From assembly GCA_030386875.1 (NCBI GenBank), contig CM059559.1, positions 68,834,392 through 68,898,391 of the forward strand: a DNA stretch of 64,000 nt, in the 5' to 3' direction. Of this stretch, positions 1 to 10,382 are shown piece by piece (within the stretch, counting starts at the first letter, position 1; every line of letters starts with the position of its first letter). The stretch is from Morinoia aosen. Taxonomy: Eukaryota > Arthropoda > Malacostraca > Amphipoda > Talitridae. The translations under genes were made by a program, and so were the position numbers. Under the pieces are notes generated by a model. It did not search any database. It had not been told where the DNA came from and saw nothing but the letters and a program-made list of their open reading frames with translations.

Positions 1-923
1 TTACCGTCACCCCTTTCGTTCCCAGGTTTTTGCCAAACAGCTTCGTTCTTCTGTAGAGGCATCCGTGAATTCTTCATTAACACGTCTTCTCTTCCGACGA
101 TGCCACAGCAACCGCTTCTTCCCGACTGCACTGTGTAAGTGCGAGCTGCGTCAGATTCTCCTCGTGTAGGTCCCCTTCGTGTAGGCATAGCAGTATGAGG
201 CCGAGCTGCAGTTGTAGATTTGCAAACCTTAGAAATGTGGCCTAATTTTCCACATGTGTGACATTTCAATTTCAAAGCATAGCAATTCTTTGCAAGATGC
301 TTTTGCTTGGTTCCGCAGCGAATGCATATGTAGTTCGGCGGGAGTTTCCCTGTAGTGAAATACGATGAAGATGAATCCTCACGAATGATATCTTGAGCGT
401 CGGAGCTTAATTGTTCGATAAGTTTTGCGTTTTCAACGCATTCGTTGAAGGACTTGCTATCGCACTTCTGTAGAACCGCGCTGAGAATTTGCGCTGAGTG
501 TAGCCCAGCCACGAAGGCATCTCTTAATAAACGATCACGACAGCAATTACCATAATTGCATGCAGATGCTAAGTCATTTAACGTTTTAGCATAACTTTCT
601 ATGGATTCATTAGCACCTTGTTTTCTATTTAGAAATGTAACCGATGCACCGACGATGGATTTTTTAATTTCAAATTGTTGTGTTAATTTTTCTTTAAGTT
701 CTACATATGTAGCCTCAGTGAGTAACGTAGGTTTAATTCTTCGTTGTAGATCAGTAATTATGTTTACAGGCAAAGCTTTGATTAGAATACTAGCTTTTTT
801 ACCGCCATTATTTCCTGCTTTCTGAAGAGCGTCTGCACTTTGTACTTTCCAGCGCTCCAAGAATTCACTCACTGTTTCTACTTCCACGTCGAACGGAGGA
901 CAGCTGACTGTAGAATATGCCAT
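1..923 (-). CDS. Gag-like protein of an LTR retrotransposon (partial, runs off the left edge)
   Basis: An open minus-strand frame runs from an ATG at 923-921, directly preceded by an in-frame TAG, to the window edge, giving at least 307 residues. Residues about 1-190 have the helical, charged look of a retrotransposon capsid. Residues about 200-235 hold two zinc knuckles: CIRCGTKQKHLAKNC, then CHTCGKLGHISKVC, the second a perfect C-x2-C-x4-H-x4-C. Gag would coat the RNA and form the particle. The LTR and primer site at 966-1315 lie just upstream in the same orientation, so this is the 5' part of a minus-strand element whose pol lies outside the window. The frame has no stop, so this copy may be young. 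Ty3/Gypsy is my best guess; BEL is not excluded. Confidence 0.85.
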   Translation of the reverse strand, partial: MAYSTVSCPPFDVEVETVSEFLERWKVQSADALQKAGNNGGKKASILIKALPVNIITDLQRRIKPTLLTEATYVELKEKLTQQFEIKKSIVGASVTFLNRKQGANESIESYAKTLNDLASACNYGNCCRDRLLRDAFVAGLHSAQILSAVLQKCDSKSFNECVENAKLIEQLSSDAQDIIREDSSSSYFTTGKLPPNYICIRCGTKQKHLAKNCYALKLKCHTCGKLGHISKVCKSTTAARPHTAMPTRRGPTRGESDAARTYTVQSGRSGCCGIVGREDVLMKNSRMPLQKNEAVWQKPGNERGDG

Positions 924-965
924 CTAAATTTCAGAGCACTTTTAAAGTTCAAATTCACTTCGCAA

Positions 966-983
966 GTTCGAAGCCTCGTCGCC
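966..983 (-). other. Primer binding site of the left-edge LTR element
   Basis: Two bases after the LTR end the minus strand reads TGGCGACGAGGCTTCGAA. The TGG start, complementary to the CCA end of a tRNA, and its place right after the LTR identify it as the primer site. I cannot name the tRNA with certainty. Confidence 0.65.
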
Positions 984-986
984 AAT

Positions 987-1315
987 TGTAGTATCTTGGA
1001 ATTTCAGCAAGATATAAGGTTTACTGTGCAGAACTTGAAGATCGATTTGCCTAGCCGTAAACCAGGCAAGAAGAGGATAACAAAACGAACAGCAGGACTA
1101 CTGGTATTGTACTGATCTCTAGTTCACACAGCTTGCTCTTAAGTCTAGTTCGAACAATGAGCTTCCGACCTATCCGGCGCTCGTAAATACCAGGTGCACA
1201 TCGGCTGTTCCGCCGGAACCTCTATCTATACATGTGACCGCGCCGAGCGAGCGAGACTCATAAATCTCTGCAGCCGGAACCTCCATAAATACCAAAAGAG
1301 CGTCACTATACAACA
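987..1315 (-). repeat. 5' LTR of the left-edge element (329 bp)
   Basis: Bounded by TGT...ACA in both directions and followed by the primer site and gag. The same sequence, somewhat diverged, stands as a solo LTR at 54275-54626; shared blocks include CTATCTATACATGTGACCG and CAGCCGGAACCTCCATAAAT. The outer flank is ATAGT; the partner flank is outside the window. Confidence 0.85.
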
Positions 1316-3930
1316 ATAGTATATCGGAGACAAGTCACTACATGACTCCATCAACGTTCATAATCCTAATTTATAACTCCGCCAAATTAGAAACCTGTTC
1401 ACAGTTTAGGTAAAACTCAACACCTTCCCCATATTAGATTGAACTGCTATGTCACTAAATTTTTCGATTCCAAAGACGAGAAAATAAATTCCTTTTCCTT
1501 AAAAAAATGTATTTTCTAATAAATTTCGCCACCCACTTTTACTAACATCAATTAGGCTTCAATCTACATTCCCCTCCCAAAGATCTAACAATTGAGATTG
1601 TGCAAAAATAACCCCTCCCATTTTTATTGAAGGAAAATTGAGTACGCACGTGCAAAATTCAATTAAATCACATCCAATAGAAAATAGATAGCCTTTACAA
1701 GTCACTCCAGCAAATCAAAACTAATCTTTTTCCATCGCCGATCAAACGGGGAAGTATGATGTAAATTCAATCGCTCAAGACCGTCATAATAATTTTTCCC
1801 GTTAAATCAAGGCTAACATTCATCCATCAGCAAATAAAGAACTCAACGAAAACAATAAATCATAATTCTGTTTCAAACAAATAAAATGAGTCACTTGAAT
1901 TTATCTGCAAACACTTTGGACAACATTTTTCGTCCGGGAATTGAGAACAGTTCGGGGAACCCTACACTGCCAACAGCATAACACTGCAGTATAATTTAAC
2001 TCTTTTCGTAAGGTTGGGCTGATCGTCGCACTGCTTTCTAACGTCTTCAAATTCCTGTTGTCAAGTATTATACAATGTATAATAAATTAACCCATAGATT
2101 CTTCGTAAACAACGAGACTACTTCCTGCCCGTAGAACTATCCAGATCAACTCTTCTACCCCTGAAGGCAGCTTTTTTGTGACTGTTGACTGTTGGTGAGT
2201 ACACACACCGTGGTGTAAATATATTTAAACAGAATTAAGAGAATGGGGTTGCTAATCTTTATAATTATATCAATTGAGGCCAGAATATACCCGATCCGAA
2301 AACAGATTGCAAATCACTCTAAGGCGATCAATAAAGATCACTCCAAGGCGATGAATAAGAAGTGAACGCTGAACAGTAATAAGTTTCCAGAATGAGTTCA
2401 CCCAAACGACACTGCGGCCACATCCTCCATAAAAATTAAAACGAAAGAAACAAGACAGACTTCTACCTAGAAAACTGAAACCCACGACAAATTGCTGCAG
2501 AAAAGTCTTCTAAATCCGCAAGTGAAGGCTCAGCAGATCTTTGGAATGATAAATCTCAGAGAGAAGGTAACAAGGTGGGTCACTATTAGCATCATATTTA
2601 GTCTGTAAATTCTGCAAATCCCAAAAGAATTGCGAATACCCAAGGAGAGACAATCACGTTCTGAGAACCTCATTGAGGAAAAAAAGCCTGAAATGAATTT
2701 GAAAACAGTACAAGTAATAGAACGTCTTTTGAATCCGTCCCGAAAAAAATGAGATATGAGGTGTAATTGAAATCAACACAAACTATGTTTTAGACACATT
2801 TAAACCCAAACATTATAATTAATACTAAAATGATCCGCAATCATTGCGTACACAAAATGGGAAAACTGTATTTACTGATTTCGTCACACTCACTAGCACC
2901 TTGCGTCCGGTATCTACAAAAAACGAAAGCCATTTGATCATACGGTTGATTTGCTTGACGGTGAAAGTTTTATCACAAATAATTGTTAATTATCTTCTTA
3001 TTTCTACTCCACAGTCATGTTACGAGTCATCTCATAACGCTCTACTCATTAAAAGACCCATCATGTTCGAATGAAGCACACCTAACTGACTCGAATTGAA
3101 CGTTAACATTCTGGAGCTTGCGCCATCACGCCTACACGACATTTCATCGGTGATGAACTCGCGTTGTTGAAGAGCGAGTTGTGCTATGTTTACTGATGGT
3201 ATTCCAGATACGTAAGAAAACATTGAATTCTGTCCTTTCGGATGTTCTATGTTATAGACTTCTATTTTCTATGTTTAAAATGTTATCCGAATTTTCAAAA
3301 GGTATACGTTTTTAGGAATCACATGAAGACTGTCTTACCATATACCTTCGATAGCGATGCTTGATCTAGCAAAGAGCTCCGACTCGTGGCAAATTAGATG
3401 TTAAAACCGTCGCGTGACACTTCCGAACAATGGCTCCAAAGTTTGACTAAGGAAGATCAACGCGTTCAACGATTTCCCTGTATATCAATCCTTCATTACG
3501 AAGTCCAACTATATTTACTTTTAATTGCTTCTGCATGGAACTTCTTTGACTTTCGGCAGTGTTGTCACTGAGGTCCGCTTTCATGGAAATCTTGAAAGTA
3601 AATGATAAGACTGATCACACATGTTTGACTTCAAATATGCTTCTAAGAGTTTGTAGAATCCTTCAAATTTTTCCAGGAGGTAATGCAATAAAGATACTTA
3701 AATTGTGAAAGAAAATACAAAGGATTATAAAGTTTGACTATATACTTTCATCTTATGTTATTTTTCGTTCATTTAATTTATTGTGATATCGGTTATGTTT
3801 GTCCAGTATGTTCGCTAGTCTGTTTAATAAATGCTAGCTGAACCTTAATCTTTACCCCATCATAAAATTCGAAGTCTTTGAAATACCGAAAAATTAAATT
3901 GTGCAAATACTTGTGTCCAGGAAATGTAGA
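1316..3930. other. Non-coding stretch, no recognised gene
   Basis: AT-rich DNA with only short random ORFs. I see one small imperfect direct repeat (GATCACTC-AAGGCGAT, about 2311-2355) and no homology I can name. It may be decayed transposon or intergenic DNA. Confidence 0.5.
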
Positions 3931-5217
3931 TTAAGGAGATCGTCTCAGGTGGTCATTTTTCATGTTTTTGTTGAAAAGAACCCTTAGGTGGTAGACTATT
4001 CGGTCCTAAAATTTTATGGCGCTACAGACAATAGATCCCCCGAGGGGGGGGACCAAAATCTTTAACTTCGAGCCCATTTCAACCCCATATAAAGAGAGAG
4101 CAAATGGAAAATGGATAAAAGCCCATTTGAGTTTGTTATGAATGTTCCAAGGATTCTAAAATTGTCTTTGTTTTTGTTCTAGCATCAAAACTCGATGACG
4201 ACTCCCATTTTTAAATATCAATATCAGTGAAAGAGCACCAAAATTTTTAATTTTTGGGCCCTTTTCAACCCCATATAAAAAGAAAACAAATGGAAAATAG
4301 CCCATTTGAGTTTGTTAGAAATGTTGCAAGGATTCTAAAACTGTCTTTGTTTTTGTTCTAGCATCAAAACTGAATGAGAAGATACATCTTGAAATATCAA
4401 TACCAGTGAAATATCCATACCCTAAAACAATATGTCAATTTTTTAAAAAACAAAAGCCTGAACCAAAAAAATGAATGGAATAAATTGTGTTTCTTTTCAG
4501 AAGTTACAAATCATAGTCAAATTTCATAAGAATCGGACTGAAAGTAAAAAATTTCATTTATTAGAAAAAAAATTGGGGGGTTTGGAAATCACAATTCACA
4601 GTGTGAATACGAAGTTATGTATGGAAACTATCGAAACAAAATTAAAACTGCATTCAATTACATAAATTGTTCATTATATTACACTTCAACAAAAAAATTC
4701 GTTTTATGCTTATACCCAACACTTCTAACTTTCAACATTCAAGATGTATCTCCTCATCCAGTTTTGATGCTAGAACGAAACCAAAGACAGTTTTAAAATC
4801 CTTGGAACATTCCTAACAAACTGAAGTGGGCTTTTTCACAAATTCAAATTTTTCGAAAAAACATATAATAAACCGCTTAAACCCAAAATATTACTGTTGC
4901 TTTTAGAATTTTAAAAAAATTTGAAAAAAATAGATAAATTTTGAATTTGAAAAAAAACCATTTGTGTTTGTTAGGAATGTTCCAAGGATTCTAAAACTGT
5001 CTTTGGTTTTGTTCTAGCATCAAAACTGAATGAGGAGATACATCTTAAAATATCCATAAATTACACCAAAAAACTAATTTTTCGAAGAAAAACTAAGTCT
5101 AAATCGAAAAAGTGACACGAGTAAAAAAGGTTCACTTTCACAAAATACATGCATATACTGGCCAATTTTCAAACGAATCGGACGAAAAAAGTTGGAAAAG
5201 TGTGACGATCTCCTTAA
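3931..5217. mobile_element. TTAA-flanked non-autonomous DNA element, copy 1 (1.29 kb)
   Basis: Starts TTAAGGAGATCGTC and ends GACGATCTCCTTAA, a perfect 14-bp terminal inverted repeat including TTAA. There is no transposase ORF. Inside, a roughly 100-bp core (GTTCCAAGGATTCTAAAACT then TGTTCTAGCATCAAAACTG) occurs three times forward (about 4130, 4320, 4970) and once inverted (4735-4835). The second copy at 6543-7873 has the same plan, so the internal repeats belong to the family. TTAA targets are used by piggyBac, Kolobok and Sola3 families; I cannot choose among them. Confidence 0.8.
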
Positions 5218-6542
5218 GAATCTATTGATTCCATTCCATTTAATATGAACCAATCACATCATTTACATATCTGATACTGCTCCATCGCAGTTAGATGCAT
5301 AACAAAATCAGAGGCACTTTTAGCACCGTTTTTTTTTACACTAAATTTGGAATGTATGGCTGAATGCCAGAAAGCGCGCAACGGTAATTTCTTTCGATGC
5401 TTCGACGATTTTTATATTTAATTTTGATGGCTAAAAGCGCGGAAATTGAAGTTTCACATAAATATGTGAATCCAAACATCACAAGAACCTGAGGAACCTA
5501 ACATGCGATCAAAGGGTAAACTGTAGATATCTGACCCAGAACAACTCCAAATCTAAAACATTGAAGTCTTCCTTTGCTGTCCGATCTGATCATCAAATTT
5601 GCCCGATCTCTGCATTTTAGAGTCGATATACATTTTAAAAAACCGTCCGTCATAAATGAGTGTGCTACGGGGGTGGAACTTTCTAATGTTTGTTGAAATT
5701 TTGTATAGTTGTTTTGTTTTATCATGTCTTTTAAAGTTCATTATCTTACATCTAATTTATTCAGAAGATTTATAGCGACAATGTTTTAATACTTCGGTTT
5801 ATTGTATTTCAGAACACTGAAGATGTTTTTTTCATAATCCGAAACGCTTGTTTATTATCATGATATTCTTAACCACGTTGGTTTTCCTTTTCATCCTACC
5901 CTTGCTGGATGATGCTGCAATGAACAATTCACCCGTATAATATTATGTTGCACTTTGGAACTTAATCTTTACCAGCTAACATTAATAACTCTGTTCTGAA
6001 ACACAAAAATAGGGGTTAGGGTAACAGACAGATTGGACAATCTCATTTTCAAACAAGGTTTATTAGACTGGTAGATCGCCCCATTACATTCCCCCCCCTC
6101 CCCCCAAGTGCAACCTTAGGGTCCACTTAACATATACTGATATCTTCTAAACCATGTACACTTGTTATATACACTCACATCATATATCACATCATAAGTC
6201 AATGCTCACAAATAATTGAACTTTACTGTCAAGCTTTTCCAAATCATTGGGAATTTGATTACAGGATGATACTTTGCTAATGAAGCTCACGAACTACAAC
6301 ATATCCTAAAAACGCACCGAACTCATTAGCATCAGCATACTTACTTTTCAACATACGTTTCGACGGATCACGGCACGTTCCTGGTATTATCACTCGACAT
6401 TTCGTGACAATCCATACATGAAGCGCAAACATTAAACACATTTTCAATACTTACAAGTCACCTTTTTACAGATTTATAGTCTATTTATAGATAAGAAATC
6501 CGACACATCATTAACACGACAACATGTTACTTAACCTACTAG
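5218..6542. other. Non-coding stretch between two TTAA elements
   Basis: No recognisable coding sequence. It contains C-rich homopolymers near 6092-6108 and otherwise nothing I can assign. Confidence 0.45.
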
Positions 6543-7873
6543 TTAATAAGGAGACTGTCCCGGGCCCTTGCCTGATCCTGTCGATGTCATGGTCATTTTT
6601 CATATTTTTGTTGTAGAAGGACCCTTAGTTGGTGGACTATTCGTTCCTTAAATTTTATGGCGCTACGACAATAATTCAATAATCTTTCAATTTTTCCCGA
6701 TTTTGACACCACATAAAAAGAGAACAAATGGGAAATGGAAAAAAAGCTTAATTTGAGTTTGTTAGAAATGTGTCAGGGATTCTAAAACTGCATTTGTTTT
6801 TGTTCTAGCATCAAAACTGAAGGAGGAGTCCCATTTTGAAATATCAATATCAATGAAAAGCACCCAAAATCTTTCAATTTTCCCGATTTTGACCCCATAT
6901 AAAAAGAGAACAAATGAGAAATGGGAAAAAAGCCGAATGTGAGTGTGTTATAAATGTTCCAAGGATTCTAAAACTGCAGTTGTTTTCGTTCTAGCATCAA
7001 AACTGAAGGAGGAGTCCCATTTTGAAGCATCTATATTAGTGAAATATCAAGACCTAAAAACCAATATGTCAAATTTTTGCAAAATCTAAGGCCTGAATCA
7101 AAAAAATGGATGGAATCAATTGTGTTTCTTTTCAAAAGTTACATATCATAGTCAAATTTCATAAGAATCAGACTGAAAAAAGAAAAAAATTAATTTTTTG
7201 ATAAAAAAGGAAAATTTTTTATAATTTTTTTTTTCTTTGAAATCACAATTCACAGTTTGAATATGAAGTTATGTATGGAAAGTATCGAAATAAAAATTAA
7301 AACTGCATTCAATTACATCAATTGTTCATTGTATTACACTTCAACACAAAATTTTGTTTTTTGCTTATACCCAACACTTCTAATTTTCAACATTCATCCT
7401 GGGACTAGTTCTTGAGTTTTGATGCTAGAACAAATCCAAAGACAGTTTTAGAATCCTTAAAACATTTCTGACAAACTCAAATTCAGCTTTTTCCCAAATT
7501 CGAATTCTTTTAAAACATATATAGCTCTAAACCCAAAAAATTTTTGCAGATTTTTGAAATTTCAAAAAATTTTGAAAAAAGATCGAAAATTTGAATTTTA
7601 AAAAAAGCCGAATTTGAGTTTTTTATAAATGTTCCAAGGGTTCTAAAACTGTCTTTGTTTTTGTTCTAGCATCAAAACTGAAGGAGGAGTTCCAATCTGA
7701 AATATCAATAAAAATATACCAAAAACACATTTTTTGTCAAAAAAAAAAAAAACTAAGGCCTAAATCGAAAAAATGACCGGAGTAAAAGAAGTTTACTTTC
7801 ACAAAAGACATATACTGGCCAATTTTCAAACGAATCGGACGAAAAAAAGTCTCAGACCCGGACGGTTCCCTTA
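6543..7873. mobile_element. TTAA-flanked non-autonomous DNA element, copy 2 (1.33 kb)
   Basis: Same family as the element at 3931-5217. The left end is TTAATAAGGAGACTGTCC and the right end is GGACGGTTCCCTTA, so the TTAA is decayed at the ends. The subterminal block TGGTCATTTTTCAT and the right block TGGCCAATTTTCAAACGAAT match copy 1. Core repeats lie at about 6750, 6940 and 7610 (forward) and 7400-7485 (inverted). It is non-coding. Confidence 0.75.
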
Positions 7874-8941
7874 CCTAATACTTGACTTATTACTTAATCT
7901 ACATAATTTTTTTGTATTTTGTCTTTTTTTATTTACTTTTTTTCCAAAAGCAACACAACCTTATATTTTAGTGTTCTCTATTGTACATTGGGCATGTTTT
8001 CCACATTCCCTCTAGCTCTAGTAATTCTAACAAAAGAAATATAATCCAACCTTTCTGGTGAAACACGAGGACTCTTAGTCTGCTCACCATCACTTGCTAC
8101 AACACCTACTCTCGTATCACTGGACATGTATCTTTTTTGCTACATTTCCCGCAGAAATTCATTGTTGGATCGTCTATAATTGGATGTCTCTTTCCGCATC
8201 TGTTTGGAATGATCTCTAATTTTCATTTAAATGTTAAATTTTTCTTCTCCTATCTTGTTAACAGCTCTGAATCCTGTGAAGTCATCTGTAAATATCGAGA
8301 AGTTGCAATTTTCCTCTGAAGTTTTGCTTACAAATAGTTGTAGAATATTTTCAGCTGGTCTCTCTTCATTTGTTTCTCCTACCTTGTTTCTATATTGAGC
8401 TTCCTGTTCCGAGCAGTTAATCACCTTTTGTAGGTAACTCTCTTGGTAACTCTACGCTCTCTCAGACCAGATTAACAAATTTCTATCAGAGAAGAATCCT
8501 GCGTTTGAATATTACTACTTATCTTTAGGGAACTGGACTGTGGTGGTTTTCTTTTAATGCTCGACACTGGTTCATCGTACCCAAATCCAATAATCTGACA
8601 CCCCTCTAAACATAGGAGATGACATCCTGTAATTTATGGCTTCTATTAGATGTGAATCCATATTTATTTGTTGCTATACTTGGTCTTTGGTAGCCTCACT
8701 GCAAACAAGTTCACTCAGATTTTTAGGAATTAAATTGAGTGTTACAATTTTGGTCCTTTCCTTTCTATTCTTTAATAATACTTTTTATTTTGACTTAGAA
8801 CTTTTGTTTTCAAACATATCTACATCTTTGTTTCTACTCGTAGAGTTAGAGAAAGGAAGAACAGCCTCTTCCTTTGAATCACTAGGACCCTATCCAGGCT
8901 CACAATCGCTACATTTTTTTCATTGAAGATAACAGGTTCCT
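7874..8941. other. Region downstream of the Gypsy A integrase, no clear gene
   Basis: On the minus strand this follows the integrase stop codon, so it should hold the 3' part of Gypsy A. Short open stretches (for example 8227-8424) could be remnants of a further ORF, but I recognise no envelope, LTR or polypurine tract. No partner LTR was found on the other side of the nest. Confidence 0.4.
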
Positions 8942-10138
8942 TCAAAAGTCTGGAACTTTTCTCCATAGCTTTAATTGTTTATAGTGCGCTTTAGCAACAT
9001 TTCCTCCCATTGTATCATTTTTCTGCACGTTATACGTCACACTATTCGACTGTACTTTCATTATTCTGTACGGACCTACATAGCGTTTATAGTTTGCTCC
9101 TAACCCTATTTCCTTTCCTTTGGGTTTTCCTCACGACAAGATGACCTACACTAAATGGCGAGAACTAAGGGTGTCCTGCTTTCCATGTAGAAGTGGTGTT
9201 GCTATCAATAGGGATATTGTAATCAGTAAGGTGTTGTGCCTGTAATAAACACTGATTTGGGTTCATTCCTAACTGCGAATGTATGGTATTATTATGGACC
9301 AACAAGGCTTGTGACAGCTGAGTGTCCCATGCACTGGGATTCTCTTGCACTAGTTCCTTTAGGAGTTGGATAATTGTCGGATTACACCTCTCCACACACC
9401 CATTTGATGATGCCTTGTAGGGAGTGGAATAGATATGGGAAATATTGTGTGATTCAATGAATGCATTAAATTCTGCTGCTTTAAATTCTGGGCCTTTATC
9501 TGTCAATACTCTGTTAGGTAAACGACCCAATGCAGGTAACAAATTTGAGAATACAGAAGAAACTGTTTTAGGTTTTTTATTACTCAATGACACAGCGGCT
9601 AACCATTTAGAGAAGTGATCAACAGCTACCAGAACGATGGAGTTGTTCCGGTGTGACTGGGGTAAAACTATAAGATCTACTGCTACTAGTTCAAATGGCA
9701 ATGATGTCTCTATCTTAAGAATAGGGGAATAATGTGCTGGCTACTGGTTTTGAAGAATTGGCAGTGCGGGCGTGCAACACAGATATCTCTTTCAATTTTG
9801 TCCAATACTGGATGCCCAAAGCTCCACAAAATCATGTCGATTAACTTGTGTTGGCCCGAGTGGGCCAGTTGGGTGTGAACCTTGAAAACAATTTCAGTCA
9901 TCAACACAAGCGGAACAACCACTGAGCAATACCTGTCCGTGTCTCTCATAAGCAAGTCGAGATGTACTCTAAGGCCTTTCTTGTGCCTCTTAAATTGATC
10001 TAGGGTTTTGTTTTTCCAGAGCTGGATATCCAAATTGGTAGCAATGTGTTCCTTCAGATTACTCAAAGTGAGGTCATTATTTTGAATATCCACTAACTGT
10101 TCATTAGTTATAGTAAACTTTACCCTAGGTGAACAATG
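8942..10138 (-). pseudogene. Gypsy A pol, integrase part (frameshifted remnant)
   Basis: The integrase fragment is read on the minus strand in at least three pieces. The zinc-binding part (10093-9710) has H-x-H residues in VHTQLAHSG and cysteines in CVARPHC. The catalytic core (9701-9165) has D9, D68 (LTDKGPEF) and E104 (NGCVERCN), the D-x35-E spacing of Gypsy integrases. The C-terminal part (about 9160-8942) carries the GPY module (YVGPYRI) and ends at a TGA at 8944-8942. Frameshifts separate the pieces, so it cannot make an active enzyme. The frame resumes at 26548 on the far side of the 16.4-kb insertion. Confidence 0.85.
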
Positions 10139-10142
10139 ATTG

Positions 10143-10349
10143 TGTGCCTCCCTTCATACATTCATCAGCTGAGCCGCGTAAAAGCGCTCGTCGTGTCTGA
10201 GCAATCGCATTTTGACTGAGCATTTCCCACTGGTAGCACCTGACTAGCCAGCTCCGATCACCAGTAAAACTGACAGCAACGGTCCAGCGTTTTCTTCCCT
10301 ACCTGACGACATCGGTACCCCAGCCACGGGGCGTACATAGGGCCGTACA
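10143..10349 (+). repeat. 5' LTR of the outer element (207 bp)
   Basis: Begins TGTGCCTCCC and ends GGGCCGTACA. It pairs with 26338-26543. The target duplication ATTG lies at 10139-10142. Removing the element restores the Gypsy A reading frame into the integrase linker. Confidence 0.93.
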
Positions 10350-10351
10350 TT

Positions 10352-10382
10352 TGGTGGCCAGAAAGTTAACGGACCCACGAAG
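10352..10382 (+). other. Primer binding site of the outer element (tRNA-Ile-like)
   Basis: Two bases after the LTR the sequence reads TGGTGGCCAG, complementary to a tRNA-Ile-type acceptor end (CCA, A, GGCC). The weaker match continues through ACCCACGA, the T-arm complement, as in the much longer copy at 29961-30010. Confidence 0.6.

Noticed and set aside
8227..8424. Envelope gene remnant of Gypsy A
   Set aside because: Only 65 codons, no signal peptide, cleavage site or membrane anchor visible.
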